From Flammeovirga aprica JL-4 (GTDB lineage: Bacteria; Bacteroidota; Bacteroidia; Cytophagales; Flammeovirgaceae): 64,000 bases of DNA. The stretch is from the NCBI RefSeq assembly GCF_012844305.1, contig NZ_JABANE010000016.1:40413-104412 (forward strand). Reading direction: 5' to 3'. Made by a program: the position numbers and the translations under genes. The notes below the pieces were generated by a model that was given only the letters and a program-made list of their open reading frames with translations, had not been told where the DNA came from and did no database searches. Shown here in pieces: positions 34,315 to 42,882 of this stretch (positions are counted from its first letter, which is position 1; each line of letters begins with the position of its first letter).

Positions 34315-34348
34315 AAAAGAGACTGCCTCAAAAGGGTGGTCTCTTTTT
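34315..34348 (+). terminator. Terminator of the foldase gene
   Basis: AAAAGAGAC (34315-34323) pairs with GTCTCTTTT (34339-34347), T-rich after the stem. A GTG inside the stem opens the mnmD reading frame, which shows that the real mnmD start is further downstream, at 34372. Confidence 0.85.
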
Positions 34349-34371
34349 GTATAAAACGAAAAGTACAATCA

Positions 34372-35046
34372 ATGGGAAATATCAAGATTATAGAAACAAG
34401 CGACGGTTCAAGTTCTTTGTTCAATGAACAGCTGAATGAAACGTATCATTCGAATCATGGTGCATTGACAGAATCAAGATATGTATTTATCAAATCAGGT
34501 TGGGAAGATGTGAAGGACGGAAAAGATAAAACGTCTATTCTTGAAGTGGGTATGGGCACTGGGTTAAATGTGATCCTAATGATAGAGCAAGCCTTGAAAA
34601 ATCCTGATCATACCTTTTCCATGATTACCTTAGAGCCTTTTCCTTTAAAGGAAGAGTTGATTGAAGGCTTAAATTATACTGATCTTTTAGAAGATGAGTT
34701 GACGTCTTATTTCAAAACAGTGCATTCTTGTGAATGGGAGAAGGGAATTGCTATTTTACCTAATTTCACCCTTACGAAAAAGAAAGCAACCTTGCAGGAA
34801 TTTGAAGCGGAAGAGAATACATTTGATGTGATTTTCTTTGATGCCTTTGCTCCAAACAAACAACCTGAGGTGTGGTATGTAGAGAATCTTACAAAATGCT
34901 TTGCAGTGAATAAAAAGGATGGCTTGTTTGTGACGTATTGTGCCAAAGGGCAGCTTCGTAGAGATTTGGTGAGTGTAGGTTATGAAGTAGAGCGTTACCC
35001 AGGCCCTCCAGGTAAGCGTGAGATGTTGAGAGGTTGGAAGAAATAA
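34372..35046 (+). CDS. mnmD: tRNA (5-methylaminomethyl-2-thiouridine)-methyltransferase MnmD
   Basis: The protein has 224 residues from the ATG at 34372; the frame is open to 34336, but that lies inside a terminator stem. It is the stand-alone methyltransferase half of MnmC (the DUF752 family): SAM-binding LEVGMGTGLNVILM, then FDVIFFDAFAPNKQPEVW and VTYCAKGQLRRDL. It adds the final methyl group to make 5-methylaminomethyl-2-thiouridine at position 34 of tRNAs for Lys, Glu and Gln. The oxidoreductase half of MnmC is absent, as in many Bacteroidota and Gram-positive species. nadD begins 10 bases after its stop, so the two form an operon without functional relation. Confidence 0.9.
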   Translation: MGNIKIIETSDGSSSLFNEQLNETYHSNHGALTESRYVFIKSGWEDVKDGKDKTSILEVGMGTGLNVILMIEQALKNPDHTFSMITLEPFPLKEELIEGLNYTDLLEDELTSYFKTVHSCEWEKGIAILPNFTLTKKKATLQEFEAEENTFDVIFFDAFAPNKQPEVWYVENLTKCFAVNKKDGLFVTYCAKGQLRRDLVSVGYEVERYPGPPGKREMLRGWKK

Positions 35047-35056
35047 TAATTAAAGA

Positions 35057-35629
35057 ATGAAGACAGGATTATTTTTTGGTTCATTTAACCCCATTCATAT
35101 TGGGCACCTGATACTTGCCAATGCCATGATTCAAAGTGGTGAGGTGGACGAAGTTTGGTTTGTAGTTTCTCCTCATAACCCTTTTAAAAAAAGAGGATCA
35201 TTGCTTCACGAATTTGACCGTTTAGATATGGTCAACGCCGCCATTCAAGATAATTACAAGTTTAGAGCATCAGATATTGAGTTTAGAATGCCTAAGCCGA
35301 GTTATACTGTGGATACACTGGTTTATCTTCAAGAAAAGAATCCGAAACATTCTTTTAAAGTGATTGTAGGAGAAGATAATCTCGCTGGTTTTAAAAAGTG
35401 GAAAAACCACGAAATTATCTTAGAAGATTATGGCCTGTTGGTTTACCCAAGACCACATGCAAAGCCTTCTGATTTAAAAGATCACAAGAATGTGAAAATG
35501 ATCAATGCTCCTATGGTGGATATTTCTGCTACTTATATCAGAAGCTGTGTCAAAGAAGATAAGGACTTTAGGTATATGGTTCCTGAAGGGGTGAGAACCT
35601 TGATTCAGAGTAAAGGATATTATAAATAA
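35057..35629 (+). CDS. nadD: Nicotinate-nucleotide adenylyltransferase NadD
   Basis: The 190-residue enzyme transfers AMP from ATP to nicotinate mononucleotide, the shared step of de novo and salvage NAD synthesis. The nucleotidyltransferase motif GSFNPIHIGHLILA (His-x-Gly-His) is near residue 7, and the C-terminal ISATYIRS motif contacts ATP. Its length is standard. It lies 10 bases after mnmD and ends five bases before the terminator at 35635-35670. Confidence 0.95.
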   Translation: MKTGLFFGSFNPIHIGHLILANAMIQSGEVDEVWFVVSPHNPFKKRGSLLHEFDRLDMVNAAIQDNYKFRASDIEFRMPKPSYTVDTLVYLQEKNPKHSFKVIVGEDNLAGFKKWKNHEIILEDYGLLVYPRPHAKPSDLKDHKNVKMINAPMVDISATYIRSCVKEDKDFRYMVPEGVRTLIQSKGYYK

Positions 35630-35634
35630 AAGAT

Positions 35635-35670
35635 GAAGGCTTAATAGATAAAAATCTACTAAGCCTTCTT
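35635..35670. terminator. Terminator between nadD and a decayed gene
   Basis: GAAGGCTTA (35635-35643) pairs with TAAGCCTTC (35660-35668), extended inward by TAGA/TCTA. Confidence 0.8.
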
Positions 35671-35695
35671 TGATTGAAGTTTAAAGATGAATGTA

Positions 35696-36432
35696 TTAGA
35701 ATCTAAAATTGATATTGATGCCTGTATAAATGTCAAATAATGGTTCTCCTCTTAGTTTCCTTTCATAAAAGCCAGAAAGACGATAGTTATTGCCTAAATC
35801 AATGCCTCCTTCTATTTTATAATAGATTACAAAGTCATCAAAGTTCCAAACCCACCTATTGTCTATAGCTACATTAATCCATTTGTCATCATACTGGTAT
35901 TTCACTGAAGGTTCAAAACGAACAACGCTGGAGCAACAGTATTTTCTACAGCTTGAATTGTCGGTATATATGCTCTCCATTGATTAGAAAAAGTGAGGTG
36001 ATTCCCCATTAATTTCCATCCGTATTGGATCATTGGCTCTAATGTATAATGACCAAATAACCCTGATAAGTCAGAATTACCTGTTGGTAAATGCATTTTC
36101 ATTGTAGCGTTTAAGCCTAGAAAATCTTTGCTATTGGAAGGAATAATAGATCTTGTGTATGAGATATTCATGTCTCCTGGAGAATATATTTTTCGTCCTT
36201 CTTCCGTGTATTGCGTTTCTATTAATTCTACAATCAAGTGACTATTGTCTTTAAAAGTAATTCCTCCTTTTAAAAGAAAATAAGTGGCTTGATGCATCGA
36301 GTTGAAGTTATAGTATTCTTTGTGAAGGCTGATAGAAGTGAGCCTTGTTTTTGAAGGAGACGTGTCTTGTCCAAAAACAGTGAATACTGAAAATAGTAAG
36401 AATAGTATGCCAAGAGAAATACGATGACTCAT
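35696..36432 (-). pseudogene. Outer-membrane-barrel-like protein gene broken by a frameshift
   Basis: Two overlapping minus-strand frames form one gene. The first (start ATG at 36432, through about 35905) has a signal peptide (GILFLLFSVFTVFGQ) and beta-rich sequence ending NQWRAYIPTIQAVENTVAPA, then stops early. The second, in another frame from about 35940 to 35696, continues naturally (RFEPSVKYQYDDKWINVAID) and ends in FRF, the aromatic C-terminus of outer-membrane barrels. The shift lies between 35905 and 35940. The joined product would be about 245 residues. No slippery heptamer is evident, so programmed frameshifting is unlikely; mutation or sequencing error remains. Upstream start codons in this frame fall inside a mobile element and are not real. 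Confidence 0.65.
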
Positions 36433-36471
36433 AACAAGGGAATGTAAATTGTAGAAATAAAAAAAGGGGAT

Positions 36472-36608
36472 GTGCACCATGACTGAAGTCATGGGCAAGT
36501 GATACTGACTCCACCAACACTAAAGTATTATCTTCATTTTCAACCTTCAAGACTTCAGTCTTGGATAGGTTGCTGTATTACCTGCCCATAGTTTTAACTA
36601 CGGTGCAC
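36472..36608 (+). mobile_element. 137-bp multi-hairpin (REPIN/MITE-like) element, family 1, copy 1
   Basis: Bounded by GTGCACC (36472) and GGTGCAC (36608). Its two ends are inverted repeats of each other over about 25 bp, and each end is itself a hairpin (CCATGACTGAAGTCATGG at 36477-36494; CCATAGTT/AACTACGG at 36585-36603). A third hairpin is nested inside CAACC/GGTTG (36541-36572, CAAGACT/AGTCTTG). An element of the same length occurs at 62181-62317, inverted. There is no coding capacity. Confidence 0.75.
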
Positions 36609-36689
36609 TTAACACTCAATGACTTTATTCCAAATACTTAAATGGATGAATTGACGATCCTCTCAATAAAGTTGAAAATGCTTTTGGTA

Positions 36690-36959
36690 TTATATATAGG
36701 TTAATAAAGGAGAGTGAATTAAAAAATATAGAGATAGATAGTCTTCTTGCTGTTCGATACTTCTTGTCAAAACCATATCATCATAGATGATAAACTTCTC
36801 CTCTTGAAAAATTAAACCATCACCAAATTCATTTTTCTGAATAAAACCACTTCCATACTTTGAAGGAAAATAGAATCGATCATTATCAATAGACGCTTCC
36901 ATCTGCTGACTTAGTTCTTCTAATAAGTTGAGGATAGAATTGATTTTGATATTTCTCAT
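36690..36959 (-). pseudogene. Possible remnant of an AraC-family regulator (N-terminal part)
   Basis: An 89-residue frame (MRNIKINSILNLLEELSQQM and onward) has a layout I associate with the N-terminal half of Bacteroidota AraC regulators: a leading helix, then YGSGFIQKNEFGDGLI, then RSIEQQEDYLSLYF. The sequence stops just after the strand that should continue into the cupin-like core, and the AraC helix-turn-helix part is missing. It could also be an intact small protein of unknown function. It sits between two mobile elements and next to a frameshifted gene, which favours decay. Confidence 0.4.
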
Positions 36960-37017
36960 ATTAAGTTTATTGGTGATGTGATTACTATTAAGTAAAAAGT
37001 TTCCTCAAAATAAAAAA

Positions 37018-37045
37018 ATCCCTTACAGCATACACTGCAAGGGAT
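37018..37045 (-). terminator. Probable terminator of the fumarase gene, displaced by a mobile element
   Basis: ATCCCTT (37018-37024) pairs with AAGGGAT (37039-37045), with CAG/CTG inside, and is followed on the minus strand by a T-run. The 160-bp element at 37068-37227 lies between this stem and the fumarase stop codon. Confidence 0.6.
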
Positions 37046-37067
37046 CTTTATATATGAAATCTATTTT

Positions 37068-37227
37068 ATCAGTTGTACAATTAAAATCGGAATTTTTGAA
37101 TTTTCTTTTTTAGCCTACTCTTCGTTAGAATATCATCACGTAACTATGGCTATGTTCTTCTATTCTGCCTCGATTAGACTAAAAAATAATTAACCAATTT
37201 ATCCCAATTTCAAATGTACAACTGCTT
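37068..37227 (-). mobile_element. 160-bp MITE-like element, family 2, copy B
   Basis: Same length and overall sequence as 19643-19802, reversed: AACTGCTT at 37220-37227 is the outer end of one arm and ATCAGTTGTACAATT at 37068-37082 that of the other. It lies nine bases after the fumarase stop codon and before its likely terminator. Confidence 0.65.
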
Positions 37228-37236
37228 GATTCAGAA

Positions 37237-38841
37237 TTATAATTCTGCGAAGAAGTCATTTCCTTTGTCGTCAACGATGATGAAGGCTGGGAAGTTTTCG
37301 ATTTCGATCTTACGAACCGCTTCCATTCCTAAATCTTCAAAGTCAACTAACTCCACAGATTTGATGTTCTCTTTTGCAAGAATTGCTGCAGGACCACCAA
37401 TTGAACCTAAGTAGAATCCACCGTGCTCGTTACAAGCGTCTGTTACTTGTTGTGAACGGTTACCTTTTGCCAACATGATCATTGAACCACGTTTTGCTTG
37501 GAAAGGTCCTACATAAGGGTCCATTCTACCGGCAGTAGTTGGTCCGAATGAACCTGAAGGCATTCCTTCTGGCGTTTTCGCAGGACCAGCATAGTAGATT
37601 GGGTGATTCTTGAAGTACTCTGGCATCTCCTCACCGTTGTCCAACATTTCTTTGATACGTGCGTGAGCGATATCACGAGCTACGATCAATGTACCTTTTA
37701 AGTTCAAACGAGTTTTGATAGGGTATTTCGTCAATTCAGCTAATACCTCATCCATTGGACGGTTCAAGTCGATTTCAACTGGGTTGTCCATTTGTGATTC
37801 TTCAGTAGGAATCAAACGACGTGGATCTTTTTCTAACTCTTCTAACCAGATACCATCTTCGTTGATTTTCGCTTTGATGTTACGGTCAGCTGAACAAGAA
37901 ACACCAATACCTACTGGGCAAGATGCAGCATGACGAGGTAAACGGATTACTTTCACATCGTGCGTGAAGTATTTACCACCGAACTGAGCACCGATTAAGC
38001 TCTCTTGACAGATCTTTTGGATTTTTTCTTCCCACTCTACATCACGGAACGCTTGACCGCCCATGTTACCTTCAGTTGGCAAGTGGTCATAGTAACCTGC
38101 AGATGCTTTCTTCACTGTAGCCATGTTTGCTTCAGCAGAAGTACCGCCTACTACAAATGCTAAGTGATAAGGAGGACAAGCCGCAGTACCAATTGATTTT
38201 AATTTTTCCTTTACAAAAGCAGTCAAACTTTCTTCGTTCAATAACGCTTTAGTTTGTTGGTAAAGGAAAGTTTTGTTGGCAGATCCACCACCTTTTGCCA
38301 TAAACAAGAACTCATAAGAGTTACCTTGATCTGAGTAAATGTCGATTTGAGCAGGAAGGTTAGTACCTGTGTTTTTCTCCTCAGTCATTGTCAAAGGAAC
38401 AACTTGAGAATAACGAAGGTTTCTTTCCTTGTATGTTTCATAGATACCACGCGATAACGCTTCAGCATCATTTGAACCTGTAATTACGCCTTCACCTTTT
38501 TTACCCATTACAATAGCAGTACCTGTATCCTGGCAAGAAGGTAATTGTCCTTCCGCTGCTACAGCTGCATTTTCTAACAATGTACGAGCAACAAAACGAT
38601 CGTTATCAGAAGCTTCTGGGTCGTCTAAGATTTTAGCTACTTTTTCTAAGTGTGCTGTACGAAGGTAGAAAGATACATCCGCCATTGCTTCTTGAGAAAG
38701 TAGTTCAAGACCTTTAGGGTCTACTTTCAAAAACTTACGTCCGTCTACTTCAATTGTAGAAACATAATCTTTGGTTAATAATCTATACTTTGTAGTGTCG
38801 TCCTTTATCGGGAAAGGCTTCTGATAAAAAAAATCGCTCAT
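37237..38841 (-). CDS. Fumarate hydratase, class I
   Basis: The 534-residue single-chain enzyme joins the alpha and beta parts of the two-subunit form. It is an oxygen-sensitive [4Fe-4S] hydro-lyase interconverting fumarate and malate in the citric acid cycle. Cluster ligands are expected at Cys103 ([10 protein letters not shown]), in [16 protein letters not shown] near residue 220 and in [18 protein letters not shown] near residue 310. The C-terminal beta part shows the [11 protein letters not shown] and [12 protein letters not shown] blocks. Length and motif order are normal. Codon use is biased to C-ending codons, as for an abundant protein. A mobile element lies directly after its stop codon. 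Confidence 0.95.
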   Translation of the reverse strand: MSDFFYQKPFPIKDDTTKYRLLTKDYVSTIEVDGRKFLKVDPKGLELLSQEAMADVSFYLRTAHLEKVAKILDDPEASDNDRFVARTLLENAAVAAEGQLPSCQDTGTAIVMGKKGEGVITGSNDAEALSRGIYETYKERNLRYSQVVPLTMTEEKNTGTNLPAQIDIYSDQGNSYEFLFMAKGGGSANKTFLYQQTKALLNEESLTAFVKEKLKSIGTAACPPYHLAFVVGGTSAEANMATVKKASAGYYDHLPTEGNMGGQAFRDVEWEEKIQKICQESLIGAQFGGKYFTHDVKVIRLPRHAASCPVGIGVSCSADRNIKAKINEDGIWLEELEKDPRRLIPTEESQMDNPVEIDLNRPMDEVLAELTKYPIKTRLNLKGTLIVARDIAHARIKEMLDNGEEMPEYFKNHPIYYAGPAKTPEGMPSGSFGPTTAGRMDPYVGPFQAKRGSMIMLAKGNRSQQVTDACNEHGGFYLGSIGGPAAILAKENIKSVELVDFEDLGMEAVRKIEIENFPAFIIVDDKGNDFFAEL

Positions 38842-39096
38842 TGTTTGTTCATTTATTGTTTCCTATAAACAGTCAAAAGTGTTGATTAGTAATTGAATGC
38901 ATTAATTCTAACCTCCTCAATACTTCAACTGCGCAAAAATACAATGCAAACATGAGTACATAAGTGAGATATGTCATAATTGTAAATACATTTTAATGAT
39001 TCTTATAAAAAAGTGTGTTGAGCTACTTCATTTTCACCCAAAAACACCTTTTTCAGAAAAATAAGCGTTAAAATCACATTTTTTTCTACTTTTTGT

Positions 39097-39149
39097 TATG
39101 CTTGCATAATAATTTTCATATATTTGAAAATGAATGTTATGCAAGCATA
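39097..39149. promoter_or_regulatory. Twin TATGC-N2-GCATA sites in a long inverted repeat
   Basis: TATGCTTGCATAA (39097-39109) and TTATGCAAGCATA (39137-39149) are perfect inverted copies 40 bp apart centre to centre, and each half is itself a palindrome with a 2-base centre. A second stem ATTTTCA (39112-39118)/TGAAAAT (39125-39131) lies between them. The structure sits in the 451-bp gap between the divergent fumarase and acyl-CoA dehydrogenase genes, 144 bases before the latter. It has no following T-run. Nothing else notable is seen in 38842-39292. Confidence 0.55.
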
Positions 39150-39292
39150 CGTTTTTAAGTGAATGGTTGTTTTTGTAATACATTCATCATTGCAGAATAA
39201 TTAAGATACACACATCCAATAAACAATACATGAATAAACACGAGTAGTTTATTCTCATCCAAAATAACAACACACAAAATTTATACAGATCA

Positions 39293-41098
39293 ATGAATAC
39301 TGTAACCAATAAAAAAGCAATTAAAGGCGGTGAGTTTTTGATCCGCGAGACAGAGGCGAATGAGATTTTTACGCCAGAAGAATTTTCAGAAGAGCAGGTG
39401 ATGATGGCACAAGCCACGAAAGATTTTATCGATCAGGAAATCACACCAAAAGCCAAAGAAATTGATGGACATAACTGGGAATTAGTAGAACAAATTTTTG
39501 CCAAAGCTGGTGACTTAGGATTATTAGGTATTTCTGTTCCTGAAGACATGGGTGGCTTAGGAATGAGCTTTAATACTTCTATGTTAATTGCAGATGTATT
39601 TGGTGAAGCAGGTTCATTTTCAACAACTTATGGTGCACATACAGGTATTGGTACTTTGCCAATCCTTTATTATGGTACACAAGAGCAAAAAGAAAAATAT
39701 CTTCCAAAATTAGCAACAGGCGAATGGGCAGCCGCTTATGCACTGACAGAACCTGATGCAGGATCTGATGCTAATTCTGGTAAAACAAAAGCAGTATTAA
39801 CTGACGATGGAAAACACTACCTATTGACAGGTCAAAAAATGTGGATTTCCAATGCAGGTTTTGCTGACTTATTTATTGTTTTCGCAAAAATCGAAGACGA
39901 TAAAAACCACACAGCATTTATTGTAGAGAAGTCATTCGGTAACATTACGATGAACGAAGAGGAAGAGAAGCTTGGTATTAAAGGTTCTTCTACTCGTCAA
40001 GTATTCTTCAATGATACTGCAGTGCCTGTTGAAAACATGCTTTCTGAAAGAGGTAATGGATTTAAGATTGCCGTTAACATCTTGAACATCGGTAGAGCGA
40101 AGTTAGGTGCTGGTGTGTTAGGTGGTTGTCGTGCAGTGATCGATCACTCTATCAGATATTCTAAAGAGCGTAAGCAGTTCAAACAGCCTATCGCAAACTT
40201 TGGAGCAATTAAGCAAAAATTAGCTCAGATGGCTACTAAGACTTATGTAATTGAGTCGATGTGCTACAGAGCTGGACAAAATATAGAAGACCATACTGAA
40301 GAATTATTATCAAGCGGTATGGATGAAGCAAAAGCGAAACTGAAAGGTGTAGAGCAATTCGCTATCGAGTGTGCTATCCTTAAAGTCTTCGGTTCTGAAA
40401 CATTGGATTTTGTAGTAGATGAAGGTGTTCAGGTCTATGGTGGTATGGGCTTCTCAGCAGATGCACCAATGGAAAGAGCGTACCGTGATGCACGTATCTC
40501 AAGAATTTATGAAGGTACGAACGAAATCAACCGTATGCTTTTAGTAGGAATGATGATCAAGCGTGCCATGAAAGGTGAATTGGACATCGTGTCACCTGCA
40601 ATGGACGTTGCAAAAGAGCTGACTTCAGTTCCATCATTTGAAACAATAGATGCTTCAGTGTTATTCAACATTGAAAAAGATATTTTGAAGCGTTTGAAAA
40701 AAGCAGCCTTAATGGTAGCAGGTAGAGCGGTTCAAGTATTTGAAGCAAAAATCAACGATGAGCAAGAAATTCTGATGAATGTTGCTGACATGTTGATTCA
40801 GATTTATGCAGCAGAATCAGCAATGCTTCGTACCGAAAAGATGGTAGAAGAAAAAGGTGAGGAAGCTTGCAAAGAGCAAATCAATATTTCAAAAGTGTTT
40901 ATTCGTGAGGCGGCAGAGCAAATTGCTACTTCAGGTAGAGAAGCAATTGCAGGTATTGCCAAAGGCGATGAGCAAAAAGTAATGTTGATGGGCTTGAAAC
41001 GTTTCACAAAGTATGAATTAGAAAACGTACACGTGTTGCGTAGAGAGTTAGCGGATACTCTGATAGAGAAGGATACTTATCCTTTCTTTGTCATCTAA
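39293..41098 (+). CDS. Acyl-CoA dehydrogenase
   Basis: The 601-residue flavoenzyme introduces the double bond in the first step of fatty acid beta-oxidation. The FAD and substrate domain covers about residues 35-420, with ALTEPDAGSDANSGKT and MWISNAGFADLF typical of the FAD-binding beta domain. The catalytic base is Glu407 in RIYEGTNEINR. A further about 170 residues at the C-terminus make it VLCAD-like in length, suggesting long-chain substrates and dimeric organisation. The gene is monocistronic. A pair of TATGC-N2-GCATA sites lies 144 bases upstream, a plausible operator for a fatty-acid-responsive regulator. Confidence 0.93.
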   Translation: MNTVTNKKAIKGGEFLIRETEANEIFTPEEFSEEQVMMAQATKDFIDQEITPKAKEIDGHNWELVEQIFAKAGDLGLLGISVPEDMGGLGMSFNTSMLIADVFGEAGSFSTTYGAHTGIGTLPILYYGTQEQKEKYLPKLATGEWAAAYALTEPDAGSDANSGKTKAVLTDDGKHYLLTGQKMWISNAGFADLFIVFAKIEDDKNHTAFIVEKSFGNITMNEEEEKLGIKGSSTRQVFFNDTAVPVENMLSERGNGFKIAVNILNIGRAKLGAGVLGGCRAVIDHSIRYSKERKQFKQPIANFGAIKQKLAQMATKTYVIESMCYRAGQNIEDHTEELLSSGMDEAKAKLKGVEQFAIECAILKVFGSETLDFVVDEGVQVYGGMGFSADAPMERAYRDARISRIYEGTNEINRMLLVGMMIKRAMKGELDIVSPAMDVAKELTSVPSFETIDASVLFNIEKDILKRLKKAALMVAGRAVQVFEAKINDEQEILMNVADMLIQIYAAESAMLRTEKMVEEKGEEACKEQINISKVFIREAAEQIATSGREAIAGIAKGDEQKVMLMGLKRFTKYELENVHVLRRELADTLIEKDTYPFFVI

Positions 41099-41351
41099 TT
41101 AATAGAAAATAATATATAAGTACAAATTCAAAATTATCTCATACTAATTCTATTTATTGTTTTGCGATTACTTCCTTCAAAAAACTTTTAATAGAACCAC
41201 TATTAATACGTTTTTTAGCGTTGTACTCACAAAAAATAAATTAAAATTAACTATGATTTATTTTTGATTTAGTACTTAAGAAATTTGTCTTGCCCTATAT
41301 CGAGTGAGGGCAGGATTAAATAGGACGATTAAATACTTGGTTACATGAAAG

Positions 41352-41384
41352 AAAAAGCCAACCTGTTTCGGGTTGGCTTTTTTT
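41352..41384 (+). terminator. Strong terminator in the gap after the acyl-CoA dehydrogenase gene
   Basis: AAAAGCCAACC (41353-41363) pairs with GGTTGGCTTTT (41371-41381), then T residues to 41384. It lies 254 bases after the dehydrogenase stop. A smaller hairpin (TGCCCT 41291-41296 with AGGGCA 41307-41312) precedes it, so a short separate RNA is possible, but I find no good promoter. Nothing else is seen in 41099-41466. Confidence 0.8.
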
Positions 41385-41466
41385 AATGACTTAGTACTTA
41401 CTTCTCAAAAAAAATACTTAACATTAAACATCAAATTTTTTCCCAAACTTAAACTAATATTCAGCT

Positions 41467-42231
41467 ATGAAAATTATTGATCTCTCAAAACCAATTCAAT
41501 TCAACAAAAAAGACCCATGGTTTATGCGTGTCAAAATCAAGCACAAACCACATCGCAAGGCAAAATGGCTGATCCGTCTTTTTGGTCTTCCTTTTAAATT
41601 ATTTCCAAAAGGATTTGAAGGATGGGCAGATGATACCATCGAAAAAATGGGTGTTCACTCTACCACTCATATTGATGCCCCTTGGCACTACTCTCCTACT
41701 GTGGCGGGGCAAAAAGCGAAAACCATTGATGAAGTTCCATTAGATTGGTGTTATGGTGAAGGGTTGGTGATTGATATGAAACACAAACTAGACTTTGAAC
41801 CTATTACTCAAAAGGATATAGAAACTTTTCTTTCCGAAAATAACCTTGAGTTAAAACAAGGAATGATCGTGTTGATTAAAACAGGTCGTGATAAGTTCAA
41901 TGGTACGGAAGATTTCCATAAAGTGGGAACAGGAATGAGTGCCGAAGCGACTCACTTTTTAATTGATCAAGGCATCAAAGTGATGGGAATTGATGCATGG
42001 GGTTGGGACTTGCCATTACCTTATTTGGTAAAACAAGCGAAAGAAACTGGAGATAAAGAGTTGTTCTGGAATGCTCACCTTGTTGGTCAGGAAAAAGAGT
42101 ATTGTCATATGGAGCAATTAGTGAATCTTGACGCATTGCCTTATTCAGGTTTTAAGGTAGCTGTTTTTCCATTGAAAATTGTAGGAGCATCTGCCGCGCC
42201 AGCGAGAGTAGTAGCGATGATGGACAACTAG
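41467..42231 (+). CDS. Cyclase family protein (kynurenine formamidase-like)
   Basis: The 254-residue metal-dependent hydrolase is of the Cyclase fold. The signature is HSTTHIDAPWHY (metal-binding His/Asp cluster H-x-x-x-H-x-D-x-P), followed by KTGRDKF and later VMGIDAWGWD. Family members include kynurenine formamidase and isatin hydrolase, which open cyclic or formyl amides; the substrate here is not determined by sequence. An N-terminal 55-residue stretch (DPWFMRVKIKHKPHRKAKW) is basic and longer than in KynB. No tryptophan-degradation gene is adjacent. The gene stands alone and is followed by a hairpin at 42339-42424. Confidence 0.85.
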   Translation: MKIIDLSKPIQFNKKDPWFMRVKIKHKPHRKAKWLIRLFGLPFKLFPKGFEGWADDTIEKMGVHSTTHIDAPWHYSPTVAGQKAKTIDEVPLDWCYGEGLVIDMKHKLDFEPITQKDIETFLSENNLELKQGMIVLIKTGRDKFNGTEDFHKVGTGMSAEATHFLIDQGIKVMGIDAWGWDLPLPYLVKQAKETGDKELFWNAHLVGQEKEYCHMEQLVNLDALPYSGFKVAVFPLKIVGASAAPARVVAMMDN

Positions 42232-42338
42232 ATTGAGTGAAGAATGAAGAATAAATGGATCTTGTAGTGATTCGTAATCCACTATTATAGCTATATATTT
42301 TTCATTCAAAATATTCATTTTCTTTAGATATAACTTTT

Positions 42339-42424
42339 AAAAAGGAGCCTTAGATAGCAATAGATTTAGTGCTGGTTTTATACAGTGTTAAGTTGTGAAT
42401 TTAGCTACTACGAGGCTCTTTTTT
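42339..42424 (+). terminator. Large-loop terminator or small structured RNA
   Basis: GAGCCT (42345-42350) pairs with AGGCTC (42413-42418), extended inward by TAG/CTA and TAGC/GCTA, and a T-run follows (42419-42424). The enclosed 45 bases make it unusually large for a terminator of the cyclase gene. Nothing else is seen in the gap 42232-42701. Confidence 0.5.
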
Positions 42425-42701
42425 ATGCCTAAATTTTTAAGATAATTCATTTTTCATCTCATTTTTATGGAAAAAAGATTTGTTTTTATTGTTGTTGACT
42501 AGAAATAGAGTGGATACATTGTTTTGGGATTAACTTATTTATTTATAGTTGTTTAGTGTTTTAATTTTTATTGTTATTAATGTTGATGTAGCACTGATGT
42601 AGTAGTGTATTTGGACACATGTAGCATATGGTTTTTTGAATTTACAGTTGTTTGCGACTTAAAATTGTGTGGGATCTAACGATGAACTTTTATCAGAAAA
42701 T

Positions 42702-42839
42702 ATGTCTGACAAAAACACGAAGAAATCTCGCAAGAGTAATCAATCCTTGGAGAAGGAGAAATTACTTGAGATGATTGAAGTACGAAAAAAGGAGACAGAC
42801 GTGCTTCAGAAATTACTGCACCTATTAAGGTTAAAATAA
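42702..42839 (+). CDS. Possible 45-residue lysine-rich small protein
   Basis: An ATG-started frame of 46 codons ends 43 bases before the giant protease gene. The first 16 residues are a Lys/Ser/Asn-rich tail (MSDKNTKKSRKSNQS). The rest would form one amphipathic helix with Leu repeats (LEKEKLLEMIEVRKKETD, then VLQKLLHLLRLK), reminiscent of a short coiled coil. There is no signal peptide. No family is recognised. Composition is protein-like and it may be cotranscribed with the protease gene, but no other evidence supports expression. Confidence 0.45.
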   Translation: MSDKNTKKSRKSNQSLEKEKLLEMIEVRKKETDVLQKLLHLLRLK

Positions 42840-42882
42840 TTTCTAGCCAATTCAATTTTTTAAACCGCTAAACAGACTATCA

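Noticed and set aside
35905..35940. Programmed frameshifting in the outer-membrane-type gene
   Set aside because: No X-XXY-YYZ slippery heptamer or downstream pseudoknot is visible; mutation or sequencing error is simpler.
36432..36498. A longer start for the frameshifted gene, at 36498
   Set aside because: The added residues are encoded by the end of the 137-bp mobile element, and a proper signal peptide begins at 36432.
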